Program-made: the position numbers and the translations under genes
DNA from: Candidatus Nanohalarchaeota archaeon
Lineage (GTDB): Archaea; EX4484-52; B79-G9
Reading direction: 5' to 3'
Length of the DNA stretch: 6,114 bases
Assembly (NCBI GenBank): GCA_003660865.1
Contig: QMVA01000093.1
Location: forward strand, 1-6,114
The notes under the pieces: generated by a model
What the model saw: only the letters and a program-made list of their open reading frames with translations
What the model was told of the DNA's origin: nothing
Database searches by the model: none
In this document: positions 1-5,473 of the stretch, piece by piece
Position numbering within the stretch: the stretch's first letter is position 1
Layout of the letters: each line of letters begins with the position of its first letter

Positions 1-22
1 AACGTAATCAGGAAATCATCAT

Positions 23-1072
23 TCATTTTTTCCCATCACCTTCAATATCCAAAATAATCCTTACTCTTTCTTCAAGAATCTTCTTTTCAGGAAGATAGAG
101 CTTGTACTTGGAAGCAAAAATCTGTTTGTTTCCTTCAGGCAAGGTATATTTTACGATTGCATCCTTCTTGTCAGCACAAAGTAAAATACCTACGGTGAGA
201 TTCTCATCCTCCTGCTTAATTTTCCTGTCATAATAATGGACATACATTCGTAGTTGACCCAGATCTTTATGAGTTAGCTTGCCGATTTTCAACTCAACAA
301 TCACAAAACATCTTAGCAACCTGTTATAGAAAACCAAATCAATGTAAAAATGTTCGTCTTCCAGTGTTATTCGCTGTTGCCTTGAAACAAAAGCGAAACC
401 CTTCCCAAGCTCCAGCAAAAATTTCTGTAGGTTGTCAATAATTTTCTGTTCCAATTGGGTCTCTGTATATCTTACTGACTCTTCCAGCCCGAGAAACTCA
501 AGAACATAAGGGTTCTTGATTAGATCTTCTGCCCTTTCAATCAGATGTCCCTTTTTTGCCAGTTCTAAGACTCCTTTTTTATCCCTGCTCAGGGCAATCC
601 TTTCAAACAGTATAGAATTAACCTGCCTGTCCAACTCGCTGACACTCCAATTTTCTTTCTCAACTTCTATTGTATAGAAATCTCTTGCCAATTTATTATC
701 CAATCGTATGATTAGACAGTAATGGCTCCATGATAATTTCCGCGACAGTGTCTCGGATTTTGAAAAAAGCAGATAAAACTTTCTCATTTTCTCTAGATTA
801 TCCATTGAAAACCCACGACCATATTTTCCAGTTAAATCACAGGACAAATTATCCAATAACCTGCTCCCGTATTCTGCTCTTTCTTCTCCTCTCTGCTCAA
901 ATTCAACAATACTTCTTCCGATTTGCCAGTAAGTTTTGACAAGAATCTGGTTTACTTCTGTGTAAACTCTTTGTCTTGCATCCTCCAGAAGAACACTGAT
1001 AGAAGAGATAAGAGAAGTATAGCCCTTATTTCGCTCTTCATTTTCAATAAGATTCTTCTTTTTTTCATTCAT
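23..1072 (-). CDS. YhcG/DUF1016-family PD-(D/E)xK nuclease
   Basis: Predicted DNA nuclease of the YhcG (DUF1016) family, 349 aa and apparently full length. Residues about 20-165 match the DUF1016 N-terminal domain (YWQIGRSIVEFEQ at 48-60, an EYG...LS.DLT region, GRGFS at 85-89, then MRKFYLLF). Residues about 185-345 are the PD-(D/E)xK nuclease fold: FYIDLVFYN with D245, then VIVELKIGKL with E260 and K262, then GQLRMYVHYYD. The catalytic D-ExK set is therefore intact. Family members are common accessory genes in bacteria and archaea, often near restriction-modification or toxin loci; their substrate is not established. I chose the ATG at 1072; a TTG at 1084 in frame would add four residues and has no better signal. 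No clear Shine-Dalgarno or well-placed TATA box was found. No methylase, specificity subunit or antitoxin lies within the window, so it stands alone here. Its base composition differs from the other genes, suggesting transfer. Family assignment is secure; function is inferred. Confidence 0.9.
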   Translation of the reverse strand: MNEKKKNLIENEERNKGYTSLISSISVLLEDARQRVYTEVNQILVKTYWQIGRSIVEFEQRGEERAEYGSRLLDNLSCDLTGKYGRGFSMDNLEKMRKFYLLFSKSETLSRKLSWSHYCLIIRLDNKLARDFYTIEVEKENWSVSELDRQVNSILFERIALSRDKKGVLELAKKGHLIERAEDLIKNPYVLEFLGLEESVRYTETQLEQKIIDNLQKFLLELGKGFAFVSRQQRITLEDEHFYIDLVFYNRLLRCFVIVELKIGKLTHKDLGQLRMYVHYYDRKIKQEDENLTVGILLCADKKDAIVKYTLPEGNKQIFASKYKLYLPEKKILEERVRIILDIEGDGKK

Positions 1073-1126
1073 ATTATAACCCAATCATAATATAACTATC
1101 CAATTAACAAACACAACCTATCTCAC

Positions 1127-1133
1127 AAAAAAA
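1127..1133 (-). terminator. T7 tract after the CPBP protease gene
   Basis: On the minus strand a run of seven T begins 27 nt past the protease stop codon and precedes the yhcG start. Archaeal RNA polymerase terminates at such T tracts without needing a stable hairpin, and no convincing hairpin is seen. Placement fits; termination itself is inferred. Confidence 0.45.
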
Positions 1134-1159
1134 GCATCCTCACAGAACAACATACATAT

Positions 1160-2794
1160 TCACCCAAAATACCTCCTGCGAACAGCTCCCGACAGAGCAA
1201 CCCCCGCAGGAATCAGCATCAGCCCGACAACAATCACCCCTGACCCAAAATAATACATATTACTCGACAAAAGAAGCGGCATCCCAACAAGCGTAGCATC
1301 AATCACATAATGTGCAATCAACACCGTCAAAATATCATACTTCACAAACATATACCCAAAAATCACCCCTGCAATCGTAAGTTCAATCCCGCGCACATAC
1401 ACAGGAAAAACAGCATACGTAGAATGTCCAAGCGCCCAGATAATCGCCGGAACAAGAATCGCAACAGACATCGATTTAGTATACTTCTTAGTAAGTGGAA
1501 TAGCAAAAAACCTGAACAGAAACTCCTCACTCACAGCCGCAAGCACCCCCACAGTCAAAGGATAAATAAACGGCAAAAACGTATTCAGCATATTCGAATA
1601 CCCTGCACCTGTAGGAAGCCAAATATCAAAATAATTCCTCCCCACAAGATAAAACAAAGTAACATACCCCAGAAAGAAGAACCCCAAAGCATAACCTCTG
1701 ATAGACGAATAAGCAAACTCGCGGCTATTGGCCTTCCTAAAGAAACTCGTGATGCACGAATTCTTCTTCAAAAGCACCTTCCTCGAAAGCGCCTCACCGC
1801 TAACCCCGCTAATCGCAATAATCACCATATAGACAATCGCCCCAGTCACCGTAGTGATAAAAAGCGTAGTAAGAAACACACTCTTAGCAATAGTCGTCGG
1901 GTAATTCGAAAAAACCAGCGGCAGAGAATTAATCATATCAAGAACCACAAGCACACCCACAATCCCCGCAATCCACACAGCAAACTTAATCCTCGTATAA
2001 TTCTTCTTATACATCACAACAAAAACCCCAAAAGACAAAATCACAAGAATGACCATAAAAACAAAACTAAAAAGACTAAGAACAACACCATAAGACCTCT
2101 CATTCTGATAATCCCTCCCGAAACTTTCAGGAACATAAAGATACTTCTTATAATAACCCACATAATCCCCATAAACAGAGACATCCACCCTGTAAGTCGC
2201 ATTAACAAAAGAACAATTCTTTTTCTCCCACTTAAAATCATGATCTTGCCTGTTTTTCCTCTCCTCAGACGAAGTAAGAATTATATCAAACTGTGAAACA
2301 TCAACATCCATCTTTGAAAGAAACTCAAGAGCAATCATCTTCGCCTCATCTTGGCTGATACTTGCACCCTCATGCTCATCAAGTAACTGCTGCGAAAAAC
2401 CAATAATACTTCCATCCGCGGGACTCACAAGCACCGTATACTCCGTCTTCTCAAGCGGCATAAAAAACCTGCTCCTGAAAAACCACAATTCAACATCATT
2501 CCTCATAACATCATTAGCCCTCTCAATACCCATCTCCTTCTGAAGATAAACAACGGCCTCGGAAAAAGAATCAAAACGCACAGCACTCTCGTATCCATCG
2601 AGACTGAAATTACCGGAAACAAGAAAACTCCGGGACATCTCAAGCGCATCAGTATTAGTAATCCCCATATCAATAGATGCCTCAGGAAACGCAGAAGAAT
2701 AAAACATCACAAAAATAAGAAGCCCGGCAAATCCAACACCAATAAACCCCAGATGTTCAGACAAATTACCTTTCATAAAAAAACCTATATACAT
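1160..2794 (-). CDS. CPBP (CAAX/Abi) intramembrane metalloprotease with PepSY-like N-terminal domain
   Basis: Multi-pass membrane protein, 544 aa. The C-terminal third carries the three CPBP (PF02517) motifs: EEFLFR (E423, E424, R428), LGHS (H457) and HYVID (H495, D499), placed in hydrophobic helices. All expected metal-binding and catalytic residues are present. The N-terminal half is unusual: one membrane anchor at about 16-34, then roughly 200 polar residues predicted outside the cell, including a PepSY/YpeB-like stretch (SQDEAKMIALEFLSK, 147-161, then alternating beta-like segments to about 222). More membrane helices follow from about 236. CPBP proteins include type II CAAX prenyl endopeptidases, bacteriocin self-immunity proteins and others; the substrate here is unknown. 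A TATA box at 2833-2840 would give a short leader, and GTGAT just before the ATG at 2794 aligns with the tail of an extended Shine-Dalgarno. The in-frame ATG at 2776 (residue 7) is the alternative start. Family confident, role open. Confidence 0.9.
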   Translation of the reverse strand: MYIGFFMKGNLSEHLGFIGVGFAGLLIFVMFYSSAFPEASIDMGITNTDALEMSRSFLVSGNFSLDGYESAVRFDSFSEAVVYLQKEMGIERANDVMRNDVELWFFRSRFFMPLEKTEYTVLVSPADGSIIGFSQQLLDEHEGASISQDEAKMIALEFLSKMDVDVSQFDIILTSSEERKNRQDHDFKWEKKNCSFVNATYRVDVSVYGDYVGYYKKYLYVPESFGRDYQNERSYGVVLSLFSFVFMVILVILSFGVFVVMYKKNYTRIKFAVWIAGIVGVLVVLDMINSLPLVFSNYPTTIAKSVFLTTLFITTVTGAIVYMVIIAISGVSGEALSRKVLLKKNSCITSFFRKANSREFAYSSIRGYALGFFFLGYVTLFYLVGRNYFDIWLPTGAGYSNMLNTFLPFIYPLTVGVLAAVSEEFLFRFFAIPLTKKYTKSMSVAILVPAIIWALGHSTYAVFPVYVRGIELTIAGVIFGYMFVKYDILTVLIAHYVIDATLVGMPLLLSSNMYYFGSGVIVVGLMLIPAGVALSGAVRRRYFG

Positions 2795-2832
2795 TAATCA
2801 CAATACTTCACAAAATAAAAAGAACACAATAA

Positions 2833-2840
2833 CTTATATA
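2833..2840 (-). promoter_or_regulatory. TATA box (TATATAAG) of the CPBP protease gene
   Basis: The minus strand reads TATATAAG, preceded by TAAAG, which resembles an archaeal BRE. Transcription would start about 27 nt downstream, near 2810, giving a leader of about 16 nt before the ATG at 2794. The same octamer lies before rnhC. It starts only a few bases after the terminator tract of the upstream gene, so the protease probably has its own transcript. Confidence 0.6.
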
Positions 2841-2847
2841 CTTTACC

Positions 2848-2886
2848 AAAAAGAAACAAAAAAAGTGAGGAGGACATCCCCTCACT
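2848..2886 (-). terminator. Hairpin plus T-rich tract after the TM-helix protein gene
   Basis: On the minus strand a stem with perfect 7-bp arms (AGTGAGG and CCTCACT, 2864-2886) starts 13 nt past the stop codon. It runs directly into a T-rich stretch of 17 bases (2848-2864, including T7). This looks like a bacterial intrinsic terminator. In archaea the T tract alone usually suffices, so the hairpin may instead protect the 3' end. No T tract follows on the plus strand, so it is directional. Confidence 0.75.
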
Positions 2887-2899
2887 CAAACCAGAAAAC

Positions 2900-3547
2900 T
2901 CACTTACGCTTAAGCTCCTTCGCATAAGCCACAAGCGTATCCTTCACTCCATACCTAAACGCGATAACAATCGCAGCAGCCCACGCAGCCGGAGCCAGGA
3001 ACGTATATATTATCGTAGTATCAATCAAAAACTGGTCCATTGCAAGAATCGCTATAATCAGGAACATAAACGCCCTGACAGCAAGCAGCACCTGTTTTCC
3101 ACCCTCGATATTCATACCCTTTACAACAGAATCAATCCAGTCAGCCAGGACATCAACAACAATAAGGCCGCCGATTAATATTACAATACCTGAAAATAAA
3201 TTAGGCAGATACAAAACAATCTGTCCAATCATATTAGACACCATAGACATATTAAGCACATCCACAGCAGCCATTATGAATATCAGGTACACAAACCACC
3301 TTATGATGGCATCCATAAACCCGACAACACTCATCTTCGTAGTTTTAATAATATTTCCAATTGGCGTCTTCTCAATCGCATCATCCACACCAATCTTATC
3401 AAGTACTTTTGCTCCCACATTGCCGACAATTTTCCCGGTAACAAATCCTAAAAACACAATCACAAGAGCCCCGATAATCTGCGGCATATAGCTCGCAACA
3501 CGTCCAATAGATGCATTAAAACTTGCATAAATCGTATCCAAAACCAT
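2900..3547 (-). CDS. Small membrane protein with two MscS-associated TM-helix repeats
   Basis: Integral membrane protein of 215 aa with about five predicted helices (near 23-44, 76-98, 113-134, 153-172 and 177-198). It is an internal duplication: YMPQIIGALVIVFLGFVTGK (20-39) matches YLPNLFSGIVILIGGLIVVD (113-132), and each is followed by a basic linker and a second helix (KTTKMSVVGFMDAIIRWFVY; GGKQVLLAVRAFMFLIIAIL). This is the 'conserved TM helix' repeat (PF05552) found at the N-terminus of some MscS-like channels, but the beta/alpha-beta channel domain is absent and the protein ends in a basic tail (KELKRK). A role in osmotic or mechanical response is only inferred from the repeat. I start it at the ATG at 3547 because GGAGGTGG lies 6 nt upstream; the longer TTG-initiated reading (3568) would put that ribosome-binding site inside the gene. 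It is divergent from priS and has its own terminator. Confidence 0.85.
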   Translation of the reverse strand: MVLDTIYASFNASIGRVASYMPQIIGALVIVFLGFVTGKIVGNVGAKVLDKIGVDDAIEKTPIGNIIKTTKMSVVGFMDAIIRWFVYLIFIMAAVDVLNMSMVSNMIGQIVLYLPNLFSGIVILIGGLIVVDVLADWIDSVVKGMNIEGGKQVLLAVRAFMFLIIAILAMDQFLIDTTIIYTFLAPAAWAAAIVIAFRYGVKDTLVAYAKELKRK

Positions 3548-3553
3548 TCCTAA

Positions 3554-3561
3554 CCACCTCC
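3554..3561 (-). promoter_or_regulatory. Shine-Dalgarno GGAGGTGG fixing the TM-helix gene start
   Basis: The minus strand reads GGAGGTGG then TTAGGA then ATG (3547). It matches seven bases of the consensus GGAGGTG. It shows that this organism uses Shine-Dalgarno initiation for some genes and excludes the upstream TTG as start. Confidence 0.8.
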
Positions 3562-3583
3562 ATGGCAAATAAATATATATAGA

Positions 3584-3590
3584 TATATAA
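3584..3590 (+). promoter_or_regulatory. TATA box (TATATAA) of priS, leaderless arrangement
   Basis: TATATAA is centred 29 nt before the ATG at 3616, so transcription should begin at or very near the start codon. No Shine-Dalgarno precedes that ATG, which agrees with a leaderless mRNA and supports this start over the internal ATGs at 3634 and 3646. Confidence 0.65.
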
Positions 3591-3615
3591 ACTGCAATCG
3601 CAAATTAATAAATTT

Positions 3616-4425
3616 ATGGAATCCCCCCTCACTATGCCCAAAAACATGCGCATCCCGTCACTAAAAGAGCGTATCTGGTTCTACGCCCACTCATTCAGCA
3701 AAGACGAATCAAAAGACTTCACAAACACATACAACCCTCCAGTTTACGCCATAGACATAGGCAACGAATCCAGCATCTACAAACCCGCTTTTAAAAAATA
3801 CATAAACAAGCTCCTGTATCTCTCAACCCCGGAAAACATCACCCAAAAATTAATCAAATACGCCCCCGAAGACGTATATTACTCAAGAAACATAACAAAA
3901 GACCCCTCACTTTGCCGCACCTGCAAAAAGCGCAGCATCTCATGTCCAGCCTGCCCGAACTTCAAAGGGCAGGAAATGGCATTCGACATAGACCCTGAAA
4001 ACATAGAATGCAAAAAATGCAGACCAGACAAAAACAACAGCATCTACAGCTTCTGCACCCACCAGTTAGAAGATTCAAAATCAAAGACAATACAACTATA
4101 CGAGCACCTCAAAAAACAAAAAAACTACACAGACATGAGAATCGTATATTCCGGCCGCGGCTACCACATACACATACTGGACCGCGACACATACACAACC
4201 CCTGTGAAAGACCGAAAAAAGCTCGCAGACGAACTGAAAAAAAAAGGATACCCGATAGACACATGGGTAACATCAGGCCGCATCGACCTCATAAGGCTCC
4301 CGGGCTCACTTCACGGTCTGGTAAACCGAATAGTAAAAGAAATACCAATAAAAGAACTAGACAGATTCGATCCCCTGTACTCAAAAAAAGTAATTCCCGA
4401 TTACGAAAAAGCACCTACTCATTAA
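3616..4425 (+). CDS. priS: DNA primase catalytic (small) subunit PriS, variant
   Basis: Archaeo-eukaryotic primase catalytic subunit, which makes RNA primers for replication, normally with PriL; 269 aa. Visible landmarks: APEDVYYS (83-90), the metal-binding FDID (D124, D126), SGRGYHIHI (179-187, nucleotide-binding His184), and IDTWVTSGRIDLIRLPGSLHG (IDTWVT at 214-219, third carboxylate D215; RLPGSLHG at 227-234), then FDPLY (251-255). All three catalytic aspartates are therefore present. Odd features: a cysteine cluster CX2C-X6-CX2C (100-113) inserted between YYS and FDID, a second cluster CX2C-X11-CXH (132-149) after it, motif II one residue shorter than the usual archaeal SGNRGYH, and only about 35 residues after RLPGSLHG, so the protein is shorter than typical archaeal PriS (roughly 330-350 aa). 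The cysteines probably bind zinc. The gene is convergent with rnhC and overlaps the candidate small ORF by 11 bp. No priL is in the window. Confident family call; a diverged AEP of viral origin is the main alternative. Confidence 0.88.
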   Translation: MESPLTMPKNMRIPSLKERIWFYAHSFSKDESKDFTNTYNPPVYAIDIGNESSIYKPAFKKYINKLLYLSTPENITQKLIKYAPEDVYYSRNITKDPSLCRTCKKRSISCPACPNFKGQEMAFDIDPENIECKKCRPDKNNSIYSFCTHQLEDSKSKTIQLYEHLKKQKNYTDMRIVYSGRGYHIHILDRDTYTTPVKDRKKLADELKKKGYPIDTWVTSGRIDLIRLPGSLHGLVNRIVKEIPIKELDRFDPLYSKKVIPDYEKAPTH

Positions 4426-4483
4426 CGCGCTCTTTATCATAATACTTCTTCTTTTCGTTTTTCTTTTCTGTGGAATCGCCCAT
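4415..4483 (-). CDS. Candidate 22-aa charged microprotein downstream of rnhC
   Basis: The minus strand holds a 22-codon ORF (ATG at 4483, TAG at 4415-4417) that begins MGDSTEKKNEKKKYYDKE, strongly Lys/Glu/Asp-rich with no hydrophobic stretch, so it would be cytosolic and probably disordered. Support comes from the start: GAGGTGAG lies 3 nt before the ATG, a seven-base match to the Shine-Dalgarno consensus, as good as the one that opens the TM-helix gene. It lies 46 nt past the rnhC stop and could share its transcript, or use TTATATA at 4532-4538. Its tail overlaps the end of priS on the other strand by 11 bp. Caution: the Lys codons are the complement of the T-rich tract that likely terminates priS, so the composition alone proves nothing. 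I do not recognise the sequence. Function unknown. Confidence 0.5.
   Translation of the reverse strand: MGDSTEKKNEKKKYYDKERVNE
4445..4469 (+). terminator. T/C-rich tract after priS
   Basis: Twenty bases past the priS stop the plus strand becomes almost pure T and C, with T4, T5 and T4 runs and a single G. This fits an archaeal T-rich terminator for priS. The same bases encode the Lys-rich part of the candidate minus-strand small ORF. Confidence 0.45.
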
Positions 4484-4486
4484 AAG

Positions 4487-4494
4487 CTCACCTC
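4487..4494 (-). promoter_or_regulatory. Shine-Dalgarno GAGGTGAG before the 22-aa ORF
   Basis: The minus strand reads GAGGTGAG, CTT, ATG. Aligned to GGAGGTGA, seven consecutive bases match and the spacing to the ATG is normal. In an intergenic gap without any other gene start this is the main evidence that the small ORF is translated. Confidence 0.55.
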
Positions 4495-4529
4495 AACAGG
4501 ATATACGATAAATATAATGTCAATCCAAT

Positions 4530-5396
4530 CTATATAAGTTTTGCCTGCCTTGTCTGGTCATCTGCGCACAAAAACCCGGAAACATTCCGAAAATGCATTT
4601 TAACAAACTCATTCATCACCCTCTTCTCCCTCTTAAGCCGTATAAGCCCCCATTTGACATGCGTACTCCCCTTAGGCACCTCAAACCCTCCCCTCATCGA
4701 AAGAGAATCCATCTGCAAAAGTCCCCTGTACCGTGCAACAACCGACGCCGCAGCAATCTCAATATACTTAGACTCCCCCTTCTCAAGAGATTTGCACCCA
4801 CGAACCCGACATCCTGGGTACTGGTCAATAACACAATCCTCCGCATTGCCAATCAACCCAACCGCCTCTTCATACATGACATTAAGCATCCGCGTAACAG
4901 ACATGTACTGCAAATACAACCGATTATAATCAACATGATATACCTCAACAACTGCCACATTATCATGCCCAAGCACCCGAAGCACCTGCGCCCCCATCTT
5001 CCTTATTTTCGCATCCGCTATCTTCTTCGAATCCGAAACACCCAAAGAAAAAAGCTGCCCCCGAATCTTCGCATCTGCCCTGACGCAGCACACAACAAGC
5101 CCTCCGAAAGTATCCCCCTTGAGACACTCATCCCCGCCGATTCTAACAACAGCCGAACCATCAATCTTCATCTTTTCTTTCACAGAAACATCGCCAAAAA
5201 CAATCCTCTCAACCTCAGAAACAACATTATCCTTCCCCTGTATAACAACCTTCCCTGACTTATAAAGAACAACTGCGCACCCGCCAGCCAACCTGCGCGT
5301 CTCATACTCACTCTTTCTAGGAGCATCGCTAAACCCGTACTCAAGAAGCGCATCAAGCGCAGAAGAATCATTCAATACCCTGGAAACACAGCCCAT
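4530..5396 (-). CDS. rnhC: Ribonuclease HIII with TBP-like N-terminal domain
   Basis: Endonuclease that cuts the RNA strand of RNA/DNA hybrids (primers, R-loops); 288 aa. Residues about 1-75 match the TBP-like substrate-binding domain specific to RNase HIII, with the typical LYKSGKVVIQGK (44-55). The catalytic domain starts at IGGDECLKGDTFGG (86-99; acidic pair D89, E90), followed by SDSKKI (121-126), VIDQYPG (189-195, third acidic residue D191) and EIAAASVVARY (213-223). The fourth metal ligand I could not place with certainty. The loop after DE reads CLKGDTFGG where the usual form is closer to xGxGDYFGP, so the conserved Pro is replaced by Gly. The TBP-like domain separates it from RNase HII, the usual archaeal enzyme. 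I start at the ATG at 5396 because a TATATAAG box is centred about 26 nt upstream, giving a leaderless mRNA; an in-frame TTG at 5402 would add two residues. It is convergent with priS, which makes the primers that it could remove. Confidence 0.9.
   Translation of the reverse strand: MGCVSRVLNDSSALDALLEYGFSDAPRKSEYETRRLAGGCAVVLYKSGKVVIQGKDNVVSEVERIVFGDVSVKEKMKIDGSAVVRIGGDECLKGDTFGGLVVCCVRADAKIRGQLFSLGVSDSKKIADAKIRKMGAQVLRVLGHDNVAVVEVYHVDYNRLYLQYMSVTRMLNVMYEEAVGLIGNAEDCVIDQYPGCRVRGCKSLEKGESKYIEIAAASVVARYRGLLQMDSLSMRGGFEVPKGSTHVKWGLIRLKREKRVMNEFVKMHFRNVSGFLCADDQTRQAKLI
4531..4538. promoter_or_regulatory. TATA-like element overlapping the rnhC stop codon
   Basis: The plus strand reads TATATAAG, the same octamer as the two minus-strand promoters. 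On the plus strand it would start an antisense RNA into rnhC near 4560. On the minus strand it reads CTTATATA, centred so that RNA would start near 4508 and give the 22-aa ORF a leader of about 25 nt containing its Shine-Dalgarno. Either use is a hypothesis; the last bases are also the rnhC terminal Ile and stop codons. Confidence 0.35.
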
Positions 5397-5398
5397 AC

Positions 5399-5410
5399 TC
5401 AATTAATTGA
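5399..5410. repeat. Perfect 12-bp palindrome between TATA box and start of rnhC
   Basis: TCAATTAATTGA equals its own reverse complement. It occupies about -14 to -3 relative to the rnhC start codon, where a bound repressor would block polymerase recruitment. On the minus strand it is flanked by two copies of ATTGAGT. It is AT-rich, so chance is possible; operator function is inference. Confidence 0.4.
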
Positions 5411-5418
5411 CTCAATCA

Positions 5419-5426
5419 CTTATATA
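5419..5426 (-). promoter_or_regulatory. TATA box (TATATAAG) of rnhC
   Basis: The minus strand reads TATATAAG, centred about 26 nt before the ATG at 5396, with no Shine-Dalgarno between. This is the leaderless spacing and decides the start codon over the TTG at 5402. Confidence 0.7.
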
Positions 5427-5435
5427 TGTAAGCGC

Positions 5436-5444
5436 AAAAAAAAA
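5436..5444 (-). terminator. T9 tract after the PK-like gene
   Basis: Nine T in a row on the minus strand lie about 30 nt past the stop of the PK-like gene, with smaller T runs before it. The rnhC TATA box follows 10 bases later, so the two genes are likely separate transcripts. Confidence 0.55.
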
Positions 5445-5473
5445 CACAAGAACAAATCTACTGCAAAATACCA

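Larger units (their letters stand above)
3548..3615. promoter_or_regulatory. Divergent promoter region between the TM-helix gene and priS
   Basis: This 68-bp gap holds an AT-alternating core (3569-3591) that can supply TATA elements in both directions. For priS the TATATAA at 3584-3590 is well placed. For the minus-strand gene, candidates are TTTATATAT (about 3583-3591), which would start RNA right at the Shine-Dalgarno, or TTTATTAA near 3605-3612, which would give a leader of about 35 nt. With shared sequence, the two promoters probably interfere or are co-regulated (inference). Confidence 0.55.

Noticed and set aside
730..939. Plus-strand 69-codon frame inside yhcG
   Set aside because: Antisense to the conserved DUF1016 N-terminal domain and without a start signal.
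1310..2296. Long plus-strand open frame opposite the CPBP protease gene
   Set aside because: The His/Arg/Lys/Asn-rich translation is the shadow of T/G-rich codons of the real gene on the minus strand; no family motif and no ribosome-binding site.
2865..2874. GTGAGGAGGA on the plus strand as a ribosome-binding site
   Set aside because: No start codon follows at a usable distance; the bases are explained as an arm of the terminator hairpin.
3548..3568. TTG start giving a 222-aa TM-helix protein
   Set aside because: The added residues would be encoded by the Shine-Dalgarno sequence that serves the ATG at 3547.
3569..3591. AT-alternating stretch as a replication origin or repeat array
   Set aside because: Only about 20 bp, no iterated origin-type boxes; a divergent promoter explains it.
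4008..4442. Overlapping plus-strand frame within priS
   Set aside because: The highly basic low-complexity translation is out of frame with priS, which has all primase motifs.
4593..5258. Plus-strand open frame opposite rnhC
   Set aside because: Antisense shadow; the minus-strand frame has clear RNase HIII motifs.
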